Assembly (NCBI GenBank): GCA_021608145.1
Contig: JAKIHM010000001.1
Location: 62,001-126,000, forward strand
Source of the DNA: Thermovorax subterraneus
GTDB taxonomy: Bacteria; Bacillota; Thermosediminibacteria; Thermosediminibacterales; Thermosediminibacteraceae
Length of the DNA: 64,000 bases
Reading direction: 5' to 3'
Below are positions 18,373 to 25,606 of the stretch, piece by piece (position 1 is the stretch's first letter; each line of letters begins with the position of its first letter). The position numbers and the translations under genes were made by a program. Below the pieces are notes generated by a model. It saw only the letters and a list, made by a program, of their open reading frames with translations, was not told where the DNA came from and searched no databases.

Positions 18373-18539
18373 GCTAGAAATACCGCTGAGAGCGTCTCCC
18401 AGACCGAGGGATTAAATCGGTCAAACGTATATTGGGTTCATGATGAACCAGCAGGAATGGTGAAAGGGCATTGCGTATTGAGCACATGTGTATCGTGCAT
18501 AGTGCAAAGAGTACTACCTGGCGCTGGCGGTATTATAGC
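18373..18539 (+). ncRNA. Candidate cloverleaf-like non-coding RNA downstream of DIP1984 gene
   Basis: The ends pair as GCTA+AATACCGC (18373-18386) with GCGGTATT+TAGC (18527-18539), 12 bp with a small internal loop. Inside, in order, are GAGA-GCG-TCTC (18388-18398), GACCGA/TCGGTC with a 9-base loop (18402-18422), GGTTCA-TGA-TGAACC (18435-18449), and CCAGC/GCTGG with inner AGG/CCT (18448-18527), which encloses GCAC/GTGC (18482-18498). No protein-coding frame fits. The layout of closing stem plus three short arms recalls a tRNA-like domain, as in bacterial Y RNAs, but anticodon and T-loop consensus are absent. Identity unknown. Confidence 0.4.
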
Positions 18540-18622
18540 GAGGGTGGGACAGAGGGATACGATTAAAATAGCACATTTGGTGGATTTTCAAGAACATAAA
18601 AATTTAAGATAAACTTCTCCTA

Positions 18623-18652
18623 TTGACAGTAATCCTTATGTTTTGATATAAT
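18623..18652 (+). promoter_or_regulatory. Sigma-A promoter for the riboswitch operon
   Basis: TTGACA (18623-18628) and TATAAT (18647-18652), both perfect consensus, with 18 bp between. The transcript would begin near 18660, about 30 bases before the c-di-AMP aptamer. Confidence 0.85.
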
Positions 18653-18684
18653 ATCCTTTACCAATAAAATACGCATCAATCTGG

Positions 18685-18845
18685 AACGCTGAATTCCTTC
18701 CGTGGCATTTGCCGCGGAGGGAAGCGGGGGACCCACTTTTTTGGGGTGAATCCCCTTCTTATATGGGGGACGTTCCTGTATTAAGAAGGGGTAGGGTTAC
18801 CTCTTCAACCCGAACCCGTCAGCTAACCTCGTAAGCGTGGAAAGA
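18685..18845 (+). promoter_or_regulatory. Cyclic di-AMP riboswitch (ydaO/yuaA leader)
   Basis: The conserved blocks of the ydaO-yuaA class appear in order: GGAGGGAAGCGGGGGACCCA in the first arm, GGGGTGAATCCCC, the variable hairpin around TCTTATATGGGGGA, GGGGTAGGGTTACC, and the hallmark CCGTCAGCTAACCTCG followed by GTAAGCGT. Members of this class bind cyclic di-AMP and normally shut off genes for potassium or osmolyte uptake and cell-wall remodelling. A terminator follows at 18882, so control by premature termination is expected. Confidence 0.93.
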
Positions 18846-18881
18846 GGAGGTTGATAGCTTGAGGGTTAGTCCGCCCAAAAT

Positions 18882-18914
18882 AAGCTATGGTCCTCCATAG
18901 CTTTTATTTTTGTG
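18882..18914 (+). terminator. Riboswitch expression-platform terminator
   Basis: AAGCTATGG (18882-18890)/CCATAGCTT (18895-18903) with loop TCCT, followed by TTATTTTTG. Upstream bases GATAGCTTGAGG can compete for the same strand as an antiterminator. It lies 30 bases before the first structural gene. Confidence 0.85.
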
Positions 18915-18943
18915 GGAAATATAAATACAGGGGGGTGACGTTT

Positions 18944-20077
18944 ATGATAAAAAGACCGGAAAAAGTAAAGTATGCAGTTATAGGTGCTGGCAACGGCGGG
19001 CTTGCGATGGCGGGGTATTTGGGACTGATGGGCTTTACGGTGGTGCTTTACAATAGAACTATAGAAAAAATTAAGACCTTAGTAGAAAAACCGGAGATAA
19101 TGCTCACCGGTGCTGTGGAGGGCGTAGGTAGGCTTTCCACCGTTACGGATAATATAAAAGAGGCAGTCAAAAATTCCGATATTATAATGATAACGACTCC
19201 AGCAACCGCTCACAGGGAACTTGCCAGAATGATGGCGCCTCATCTTGATGACGGCCAGATAATAGTATTAAATCCTGGAAGGACCTGCGGAGCGCTGGAG
19301 GTCTACCAGACCCTTCGAGAGGCAGGATGTGAAAAGGATATTACTGTGGCGGAGGCGCAGACTTTTATATACGCCTGCAGAGCAACGGGACCAAATAGTG
19401 CAAAGATTTTTAGCGTTAAAAACGAGGTTAAACTGGCTGCAATTCCGGCAAGCAGGACAGAATACGTGATTTGGCTTTTGTCTTGTGCTTATCCACAGTT
19501 TAAGCCTGCTAGAGACGTGATGGAGACTAGTTTAAATAATTTCGGTGCAATATTCCATCCTGCTCCGACGCTGTTAAACAGCGGACATATAGAACGGGGT
19601 CAAGCTTTTGAATACTATCTCGAAGGAATCACGCCGAGCATAGGCCAGATGCTGGAGAGGCTTGATGCTGAAAGGATGAAGGTCGCAAGGCTACTGGGTG
19701 TGAAGACCATGTCCGCTGTGAAGTGGCTAGAAGAATCTTATGGAGCCTGCGGAAATTCAATATACGAAGCTATACAGAATAATCCAGCTTATAAAGGTCT
19801 TACGGCGCCAAAAGATTTAAAAACTAGATACATCTACGAGGACGTACCTTTCAGCCTAGTTCCCATTGCTTCACTTGCAAAAAATATAGGAGTTGAGACT
19901 CCGGCCATAGATACAATAATTAGACTTGCCAATATGATGACGGGCGAGAACTTCTGGGAAACGGGAAGGACTGTCGAAAAGCTAGGGCTTGCGGGGCTTT
20001 CTCCGTCCCAGATAATAGAATTCGCTCAGCATGGATACGTTGACACTGCCAAAACCGGTGAGGAGGTGGTTGCATAA
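18944..20077 (+). CDS. NAD/NADP octopine/nopaline dehydrogenase-family protein
   Basis: A 377-residue opine-dehydrogenase-like oxidoreductase. The N-terminal Rossmann fold has VIGAGNGGLAMAGYLGLMG (residues about 12-30), followed by TTPATAHREL and NPGRTCGALE, and the C-terminal helical domain contains ETSLNNFGAIFHPAPTLLN, the opine dehydrogenase signature with its catalytic histidine. Such enzymes reductively join an amino acid to a 2-oxo acid. ATG 18944 follows GGGGGTGACG; the frame extends upstream into the terminator without a ribosome site. Its stop overlaps the next start (20077), so it is coupled to the B12-domain protein. Being under a c-di-AMP riboswitch suggests an osmolyte or cell-wall amino acid role; that is inference. 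Confidence 0.85.
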   Translation: MIKRPEKVKYAVIGAGNGGLAMAGYLGLMGFTVVLYNRTIEKIKTLVEKPEIMLTGAVEGVGRLSTVTDNIKEAVKNSDIIMITTPATAHRELARMMAPHLDDGQIIVLNPGRTCGALEVYQTLREAGCEKDITVAEAQTFIYACRATGPNSAKIFSVKNEVKLAAIPASRTEYVIWLLSCAYPQFKPARDVMETSLNNFGAIFHPAPTLLNSGHIERGQAFEYYLEGITPSIGQMLERLDAERMKVARLLGVKTMSAVKWLEESYGACGNSIYEAIQNNPAYKGLTAPKDLKTRYIYEDVPFSLVPIASLAKNIGVETPAIDTIIRLANMMTGENFWETGRTVEKLGLAGLSPSQIIEFAQHGYVDTAKTGEEVVA

Positions 20078-21723
20078 TGGCGAAGATCCTTGGTGCTACA
20101 ATAGGCAATTGTGTGCACGTGGCAGGTGTGATGAATTTCCTTTCGCTCGCAGAAAGAGAAGGATACGAAGTAGAGTTTTTAGGCGCAGCTGTTAAAATAG
20201 ACGAACTTATCGCTGCTGTAAAGGAAAGTAGACCTGACTATGTGGGCTTGAGCTACCGCCTCACGCCGGAGCCTTTGAGGGAGATATTGAAGGAGTTAAA
20301 AGAAAAAATAGAGTCTTCGGGTATTGATAAAGGGATCAAGTGGATATTTGGAGGGAATGAGCCAACTGCTCAAGTTGCAGAAGAAAGCGGCATATTTTAC
20401 AAAGTATTTAACGGGCTTGAGGATATCGATGACGTAATAGGATTTCTAAAAGGTTACAGGCATTCAAAAGAAGAAAATTACCCCCAGGATTTAATTTCGC
20501 GGATAGAATCCAAATATCCGTATCCGATTTTAAGGCATCATCTCGGCTTGCCGACCCTTGAGGCAACAATAGAAGCTATCAAAAAGGTTTCTGAAGCAAA
20601 GGTCCTAGACGTAATTTCTATTGCCCCAGACCAGAACGCCCAGGAATTTTTCTTCGAACAGCATAAAATGGACAGAAGACTTGATGGGGCAGGAGGCGTT
20701 CCGCTTAGGAAAAAAGAAGATTTCGAAGCCCTTTACGAAGCCTCGCGCCGTGGGAATTATCCGTTACTCCGTTGCTACAGCGGAACCACTCATCTCATCG
20801 AGTTTGCAGAGCTTTTGCAGGAAACCATAAAAAATGCCTGGTGCGCTGTTCCGCTTTGCTGGTACAGCGCCCTGGACAAAAGAAGCTCCAGGCCTCTCAG
20901 GGAAGCGATAAAGGAAAATCAGAAAGTGATGAAATGGCACGGTGAGAGGGGCATTCCTGTTGAGGTAAATGAATCTCACCATTGGAGCCTTAGAGACGCC
21001 CATGATGCAGTGGGAGTTGCTACAGCGTATTTGGCAGCGTACAATGCCAAAAAGATGGGCGTAAAGCACTACATTGCCCAGTACATGTTCAACGTCCCGC
21101 CATCGCTTTCGCCTAAGATGGACCTTGCTAAAATGCTGGCAAAAATCGAGCTTATTGAATCACTTCAGGATGATAACTTCAAAGTTTACCGCCAAGCTAG
21201 AGCCGGCCTTGCCAGCTTCCCAGGGGATCTTTCTCAGGCCAAAGGGCAGCTTGCGTCATCAGCATACCTTGCCATGGCGATAAAACCGCACATTTACCAC
21301 GTGGTAGGTTTCTGTGAAGCTCATCACGCAGCAACTGCCGAGGACATTATCGAAAGCTGTAAGATTGTGAGAGGCGTTATAAGGAATGCCTTCTTGGGGC
21401 TGCCTGATATGGTAAATGATCCGGTGGTGCAGGAACGCAAGAATCAGCTTATAAAAGAAGCTATGGTCATATTAGACGCCATAAAACAGCTAAATCCCAA
21501 TGTAGAGGACCCGCTTTCCGATGCGGATACCATTGCAAAAGCCATAGAGCTAGGCATTCTGGATGCTCCGCACCTCAAAGGCAATCCGGCAGCTTGCGGA
21601 AAACTAGTTACGAGAATGGTGAACGGTGCTCTATATGCTTACGACCCAGAAGAGAACAAGATTCTGACCGAAGAAGAAAGGATAGAAAAAATATTTAAAA
21701 GGGCACAGCTTACTGTAATCTAA
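20077..21723 (+). CDS. Cobalamin-binding-domain protein with mutase-like C-terminal part
   Basis: A 548-residue protein. Residues 1-130 form a B12-binding Rossmann-like fold: GNCVHVAGVMNFL has the H and G of the DxHxxG motif (H14, G17), but Cys12 stands where the Asp should be. The sequence continues with FLGAAVKIDEL, YVGLSYRL and FGGNEP, matching the usual B12-domain strand order. Residues about 150-548 resemble the large catalytic barrel of glutamate-mutase-like enzymes, with LLRCYSGTTHLIEF and VNESHHWSLRDAHDAVGVATAY. I cannot name the reaction. It shares a transcript with the opine-dehydrogenase-like gene, and the two probably act in one pathway. Confidence 0.7.
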   Translation: MAKILGATIGNCVHVAGVMNFLSLAEREGYEVEFLGAAVKIDELIAAVKESRPDYVGLSYRLTPEPLREILKELKEKIESSGIDKGIKWIFGGNEPTAQVAEESGIFYKVFNGLEDIDDVIGFLKGYRHSKEENYPQDLISRIESKYPYPILRHHLGLPTLEATIEAIKKVSEAKVLDVISIAPDQNAQEFFFEQHKMDRRLDGAGGVPLRKKEDFEALYEASRRGNYPLLRCYSGTTHLIEFAELLQETIKNAWCAVPLCWYSALDKRSSRPLREAIKENQKVMKWHGERGIPVEVNESHHWSLRDAHDAVGVATAYLAAYNAKKMGVKHYIAQYMFNVPPSLSPKMDLAKMLAKIELIESLQDDNFKVYRQARAGLASFPGDLSQAKGQLASSAYLAMAIKPHIYHVVGFCEAHHAATAEDIIESCKIVRGVIRNAFLGLPDMVNDPVVQERKNQLIKEAMVILDAIKQLNPNVEDPLSDADTIAKAIELGILDAPHLKGNPAACGKLVTRMVNGALYAYDPEENKILTEEERIEKIFKRAQLTVI

Positions 21724-21737
21724 ATATAAATAAAGAG

Positions 21738-21768
21738 AAGCCGACCTTGATTAAGGTCGGCTTTTTTG
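21738..21768 (+). terminator. Terminator of the riboswitch operon
   Basis: Perfect 11-bp stem AAGCCGACCTT/AAGGTCGGCTT with loop GATT, then TTTTTG. Confidence 0.9.
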
Positions 21769-21894
21769 ATTTTTTAAGTTAAAGCAAGACGTCGCCTTCA
21801 ATTAGGTCTTCGACGGGGACACTAGTTACTACTCTGTCGCTTAGGATTTCCACTTCGGCGGTATTGTCTTCAGGCTTTAGAGATATGGGGGAGC

Positions 21895-21946
21895 GCGAGG
21901 GGGCATATATCCCCTCAATTTATTGAGGGGATATATGCCCCCTCGC
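21895..21946 (+). repeat. Left-end hairpin, perfect 24-bp inverted repeat
   Basis: Arms 21895-21918 and 21923-21946 are perfectly complementary (outer part GCGAGGGGGC/GCCCCCTCGC, inner part CCCCTCAA/TTGAGGGG) around TTTA. The inner 8-bp stem and loop recur at the right end. It should be the subterminal structure recognised by TnpA on single-stranded DNA, although it is far longer than usual. Confidence 0.85.
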
Positions 21947-22002
21947 CCTAGCATTTACAACCGTTGCGCAGTATGTTACCATAATGGCATAAAAAAGAAA
22001 GA

Positions 22003-22374
22003 TTGGAAATCAACCACTTTGTATGGTCAACGAAGTACCGCCGCAAGGTATTGTTACCACCAGTGAACGAAACCCTGAAGGGAGCAATTACTTCTCTTTG
22101 TATGAAACATGGCTACGAACTATTGGCCTTGGAAGTTATGCCTGACCATGTACACGTTTTTCTCTCCGCCCCTCCCCAAATAGCTCCGGCAGTAATCGCC
22201 AAGGTGCTGAAAGGTTCTACGGCCCGCACTCTTTTTGTGAAGCATCCGGAACTCAGAAAAAAGCTCTGGGGCGGCCACCCGTGGAACCCGAGCTACTACG
22301 TGGGCACGGCTGGGCAGGTTTCCAGCGAGACCATCGGGCGGTACATTGAAGCTCAAAAAACAGAGGGAGGGTGA
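22003..22374 (+). CDS. tnpA: IS200/IS605 transposase TnpA (Y1 HUH)
   Basis: A 123-residue single-strand transposase. The HUH motif is in MPDHVHVFLSAPP (about residue 46-58) and the nucleophilic tyrosine in SSETIGRYIEAQ near the C-terminus. The chain begins at TTG with EINHFVWSTKYRRKVLL; relatives have about 10 more residues before this point and an in-frame stop at 21982 excludes a longer start, so the N-terminus is short. GGHPWNPSYYVGT is well conserved. Both catalytic parts are intact, so it may still be active. Confidence 0.92.
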   Translation: MEINHFVWSTKYRRKVLLPPVNETLKGAITSLCMKHGYELLALEVMPDHVHVFLSAPPQIAPAVIAKVLKGSTARTLFVKHPELRKKLWGGHPWNPSYYVGTAGQVSSETIGRYIEAQKTEGG

Positions 22375-22378
22375 TTGA

Positions 22379-23611
22379 GTGCCTCTAATCACACTCAAAG
22401 CCAAAATCCATGCAGACCCCCAGACTGAAGCTGTTCTGAAGGATGCCATGTTCTGTGCCACCAAAGTTTACAACGGCCTTCTGTGGCATCTGCGGAAAGA
22501 GCACAAGGAAACCGGGAGAGTAGATATTTCCCGAAAGAACCTCAACCGCATCTTAAAGGAACTGCCCAGGGCCAAAGGGTACTACTCGATGTCAGTGCAA
22601 CTCACCCGAGACGAAGTACGGGAAGCCTATAAGTCTTTCTTTGCCCTCAAGAAAAAAGGTCTTACACAACACGAAGCTCCCGGATTCCGCCGGAAGGGTC
22701 AGCTTTCGCCACTTAAGTACGTGCAGAGCGGATTCAAAGTAGAAGGGGATAAAGTTACATTGAGCCTGGGCACCAGCCGGGAAGACGGCATAAAACAGGT
22801 CACTTTCCGCATATCTCACCGTCCCGGTGTGGAGTACGAACGGGTGCGGGAACTTTCCATTGCCTACGACAAGGTTTCCGGGCGAATAGAAGCCCGTCTG
22901 GTGGTGGAAGTCAAGACCCGTGAAAACAGCGGGACGGGGAGAGCAGCGGTAGACCTTGGGGAGACGATCCTCATGGCCTGTGCATTTGATGATGGCACGG
23001 TAATGCTCTACGCCGGCAGGCAGATTAAAGCCATAAGGCGGTACTGGCAGAAGGTCCGTGCCGGCTTGAAGCAGAGTTCACGCAGATGGAGGCAGATATC
23101 ACACCGGGAGAAGAAGCAGGTAGAGCACCTACTGCATGTAGCCACATCTCACTTTATTGCGGAGTGCGTACGGAAAGGTGTGAAGGAAGTAGTTGTTGGC
23201 AATCTTGACGGCATTCGTGAAAGTATCGACTATGGGAAACGGCTAAACCAGCGGCTACATGCTTGGCCGTATAGAAAACTGATCGATATGTTGAAGTATA
23301 AAGGAACCCTAGCGGGGATAATAGTCCGTGACGATGTAGATGAGAATAGCACGTCCATTACCTGCCACGCCTGCGGGAAGGTTGTAGCTTCAAACCGGAT
23401 ACACCGGGGTCTGTATGTATGTTCCTGTGGCTGGAAAGCCCAAGCAGACGTAAATGGTGCCCTGAACATCTACGAGAAGGCGTATAAGGTATCTCCCGTG
23501 AAGGGGAGTAGTGGCCGTGTGGCGCGGCCCGCGGTTGTGTCATACCAGTTGGGATGGCACGGCGTCGCTGAACCGAAGCGCGAGGGTAAACCTTTGCGTG
23601 CATCCGCATGA
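22379..23611 (+). CDS. tnpB: TnpB-like RNA-guided nuclease (IS605 OrfB)
   Basis: A 410-residue TnpB. It has the N-terminal helix-turn-helix region, RuvC motif I AAVDLGETILMACAF (about residue 193), the zinc finger CHACGKV...YVCSCGW (about residue 332-350) and RuvC motif III QADVNGALNIYEK. At RuvC motif II, where many TnpBs have a Glu (VVxE-N/D-L), it reads VVVGNLDGIRESIDYG with Gly, so the acidic ligand must come from elsewhere (E in GIRE or VDENSTS) or be lost. It starts at GTG 22379, 4 bases after tnpA. TnpB cuts DNA next to a short TAM with an omega RNA made from the 3' end of this gene. Confidence 0.9.
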   Translation: MPLITLKAKIHADPQTEAVLKDAMFCATKVYNGLLWHLRKEHKETGRVDISRKNLNRILKELPRAKGYYSMSVQLTRDEVREAYKSFFALKKKGLTQHEAPGFRRKGQLSPLKYVQSGFKVEGDKVTLSLGTSREDGIKQVTFRISHRPGVEYERVRELSIAYDKVSGRIEARLVVEVKTRENSGTGRAAVDLGETILMACAFDDGTVMLYAGRQIKAIRRYWQKVRAGLKQSSRRWRQISHREKKQVEHLLHVATSHFIAECVRKGVKEVVVGNLDGIRESIDYGKRLNQRLHAWPYRKLIDMLKYKGTLAGIIVRDDVDENSTSITCHACGKVVASNRIHRGLYVCSCGWKAQADVNGALNIYEKAYKVSPVKGSSGRVARPAVVSYQLGWHGVAEPKREGKPLRASA

Positions 23612-23651
23612 GGATGCCCCTCAATTTATTGAGGGGAGGACGTCACCCCTC
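23480..23651 (+). ncRNA. Predicted omega RNA region and right end of the IS element
   Basis: The 3' end of tnpB and the following bases hold CATCC/GGATG (23601-23616), CCCCTCAA/TTGAGGGG (23617-23636), and an alternative GAGGGG (23631-23636)/CCCCTC (23646-23651). TnpB guide RNAs are known to come from this position, with the guide taken from the flank beyond the right end, here inside sspH. The 5' limit is only an estimate. Confidence 0.5.
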
Positions 23652-23862
23652 TAATCCAGACTATTGTAAAAGACTTCGTAAGTATCGGGTGAATTTAAAA
23701 TTTCTTGAGCGCGCTGGAAGTTCATACAAAAACTCCTTTCTTTTATTCTAAAATTAGAATTTGCGCCTCTTCGAAGCTATATACAATAGTGCGTTTTTGG
23801 TGATAAAATAAAAATAAAACCTGTCCTAAGGCAGGAATAAAAAAAGGAGGAAGCATATCCGC

Positions 23863-24675
23863 ATGTTTATCGAAGGAATAAGTCCGTACGCGTTTAAGAT
23901 AGGCCCTATCGCTGTTCACTGGTATGGGATATTCATGGCCATATCTTTTTTGGTAGGCTCGTATTACCTTTACGTCAAAGGAAAGAGGCTCAATCTTGAC
24001 GAGGACTTTTTGCTCAACCTTGCGATTGTCGTCATAATATCTGGAATTGTAGGAGCGCGCCTCATGTTCGTGCTAACGAACTACCCCGAATGGTTCTTAA
24101 AAGATCCCATTCAGGTAATTAAAATTTGGGAAGGCGGGTTATCTTGGCACGGTGCTCTCTTAGGAGGGTTTCTCGCAGGGTGGCCTTATTGCAGGAGATA
24201 CGGCATAAATCCCAACGTCGTGGCGGATTTGACCGTGCTGGGGCTTTCCTTCGGCTATATAATAGTGAGGATAGGCAACATATTCAATCAGGAAGTCCTG
24301 GGGCGCATGACCGAATTTTCTTTCGGCAGGTGGCCGGCTCAGTTAATAGGTTCTTTTATAGGCCTTGTGCTTTTGATTAGATACTTATATCTTGAAACTA
24401 AAGACCTACCGCCAGGGTACCAGTTCTGGTCCTTTATATGGTGGCATCAGATTTTAAGGGCTCTGATTGAGGAGACGGTGAGGGAAAATCCGCTCTTTCT
24501 CGTCCATTACGTAAATGATAAGTGGGGCATAGGGTTTTTCACTTTGACGCAGCTCATGACTCCATTTATAGTGATTTTTGCGTATTTGATGTATAAAACC
24601 ACCGGCGGTTATGGCTACGGCGGCTACGGCTATAGTGGCTACGGCTACGTCGGATACAGGAGGAGGCGTTATTGA
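23863..24675 (+). CDS. lgt: Prolipoprotein diacylglyceryl transferase with Gly-Tyr tail
   Basis: A 270-residue integral membrane enzyme that moves diacylglyceryl from phosphatidylglycerol to the lipobox cysteine of lipoproteins. Family hallmarks are the opening FKIGPIAVHWYGI, GGLSWHGALLGG with the essential histidine, and the Lgt signature VRIGNIFNQEVLG. About seven transmembrane segments are visible. The unusual part is the last 25 residues: after the final membrane helix comes TTGGYGYGGYGYSGYGYVGY ending RRRRY, which is not part of Lgt. The substrate LivK lipoprotein is also in this window. An AGGAGG site precedes ATG 23863. Confidence 0.93.
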   Translation: MFIEGISPYAFKIGPIAVHWYGIFMAISFLVGSYYLYVKGKRLNLDEDFLLNLAIVVIISGIVGARLMFVLTNYPEWFLKDPIQVIKIWEGGLSWHGALLGGFLAGWPYCRRYGINPNVVADLTVLGLSFGYIIVRIGNIFNQEVLGRMTEFSFGRWPAQLIGSFIGLVLLIRYLYLETKDLPPGYQFWSFIWWHQILRALIEETVRENPLFLVHYVNDKWGIGFFTLTQLMTPFIVIFAYLMYKTTGGYGYGGYGYSGYGYVGYRRRRY

Positions 24676-24689
24676 AAGACTGAAGATCA

Positions 24690-25340
24690 CTAAAAGCCCA
24701 GGTCCTCGTTTACGACTAAGACGTGGATGTCGGTAAGTAGCGGCTTTCTCTCAAGAATAGTGGTTATGCGGCAGATGCGCGCGGGAGAATTGCAGTCCGC
24801 ACAAAAGCCGGTGTCGGCGCATGGAGTGGACAAATTAAGCCGCCTTGCGTTGGCTGGTGCGGCGTACATTTTTATCCGGTTTAAGCCTTCTTCTATGCTG
24901 CTTACTAGTTTGTTTCGGCCAGCAACGACTATAACCTTTTTAGGGCCGAAAAACATTGATGCCGCCCGGTTTCCCGTGCCATCGACGTTGACGAGGCAGC
25001 CGGTTATGGTGAGAGCGTTGGTGCTTGTCAAAAAAAGGTCGCATGTAAGCTGGCGGCGCCTTATGGCCATTTTTTCTTCAGGGGAAAGGTCTGGTGCATT
25101 GTGGTTTAAAAGCTCCTTTCCCATTTCCTTTAAAGCTTCGGTTATTTTTAATTCCGCAAGCGTCATCGAGCCTCCAAAACCTATGGTGGAGGCTTCTTTT
25201 GCTTGATCGAGTATGTAATCAATGGCCTCCTTTCTCGTCTTGCAATATACGGCGGTAAAACCGTTTTTCTTCAAGGATTCTACAGCTTTTAGACATTTTT
25301 GCTCGTAGGTCCAATCAAGAATTTCTTTAGGTTCAACCAT
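24690..25340 (-). CDS. LUD-domain protein (LutC/YkgG-like, DUF162)
   Basis: A 216-residue protein with the LUD fold: GFTAVYCKTRKEAIDYIL, IGFGGSMTLAEL, the SSTNALTITGCLVNVDGTGNR region read here as STNALTITGCLVNVDGTG, FFGPKKVIVVAGRNKL. In lactate utilisation this domain occurs in LutB and LutC, but here it stands alone. C-terminal cysteines in PCADTGFCADCNSPARIC could bind a metal or Fe-S cluster. ATG 25340 follows AAGGAGGGG; the frame extends 9 codons further without a ribosome site. Function unknown. Confidence 0.82.
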   Translation of the reverse strand: MVEPKEILDWTYEQKCLKAVESLKKNGFTAVYCKTRKEAIDYILDQAKEASTIGFGGSMTLAELKITEALKEMGKELLNHNAPDLSPEEKMAIRRRQLTCDLFLTSTNALTITGCLVNVDGTGNRAASMFFGPKKVIVVAGRNKLVSSIEEGLNRIKMYAAPANARRLNLSTPCADTGFCADCNSPARICRITTILERKPLLTDIHVLVVNEDLGF

Positions 25341-25375
25341 ATCAAACCCCTCCTTAAAATTTCGCATAAATATAA

Positions 25376-25419
25376 CCCCTCCAGGAACACCGGACTCTTT
25401 TGGTGATTTCTGGAAGGGG
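25376..25419 (-). other. Imperfect hairpin between tRNA-Arg and the LUD gene
   Basis: CCCCTCCAG (25376-25384) pairs with CTGGAAGGGG (25410-25419) with one bulge, and an inner ACC/GGT is possible. No T-run follows on either strand. It may be a weak terminator or processing element for the tRNA transcript. Confidence 0.35.
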
Positions 25420-25458
25420 CAGTCCTCGGGAAGCCTTGCCTTATGGGCATTTTAAAAA

Positions 25459-25535
25459 TGGTGCGCCTAGGAGGATTCGAACCCCCGCAAACCCGGCTCC
25501 GGAGGCCGGTGCTCTATCCCCTGAGCTATAGGCGC
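25459..25535 (-). tRNA. tRNA-Arg, anticodon CCG, CCA encoded
   Basis: Minus strand. Acceptor GCGCCTA/TAGGCGC, D arm AGCTCAGGGGATAGAGC, anticodon arm CCGGC-CTCCGGA-GCCGG with anticodon CCG (reads codon CGG), T arm with GGTTCGAATCC, discriminator A and a genomic CCA end. All four stems pair correctly. Confidence 0.97.
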
Positions 25536-25606
25536 ACACCAAGAAGTTTATATACTTTTTGCAGAAATTATTATAGCATAAGGGGGCGGATAAAACAACA
25601 ATTAAA

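Larger units (their letters stand above)
21886..23650 (+). mobile_element. IS200/IS605-family insertion sequence (tnpA plus tnpB)
   Basis: The element contains a Y1 transposase gene and an RNA-guided nuclease gene in the same direction, 4 bases apart, bounded by a long hairpin at the left (21895-21946) and a hairpin at the right (23617-23636) that share the same 20-base core. The ends are approximate because this family makes no target duplication; they are placed from the break points of the sspH reading frame on either side. The flank on the right would supply the guide of the omega RNA. Confidence 0.9.
21779..23725 (-). pseudogene. sspH: H-type small acid-soluble spore protein gene split by an insertion sequence
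   Basis: On the minus strand the N-terminal half starts at ATG 23725 behind a GAAAGGAG site and reads MNFQRAQEILNSPDTYEVFYN (written here in two halves: MNFQRAQEIL, NSPDTYEVFYN). The C-terminal half is at 21890-21779 and reads ISLKPEDNTAEV, EILSDRVVTSV, PVEDLIEGDVLL, stop. Joined, they give about 58-60 residues, the normal SspH length, with the family order of QRAQEIL, VxYN, PEDNTA and VPVEDL. The IS200/IS605 element lies exactly between them. The interrupted gene would make only a 24-residue peptide. SspH proteins bind DNA in dormant spores. Confidence 0.8.
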
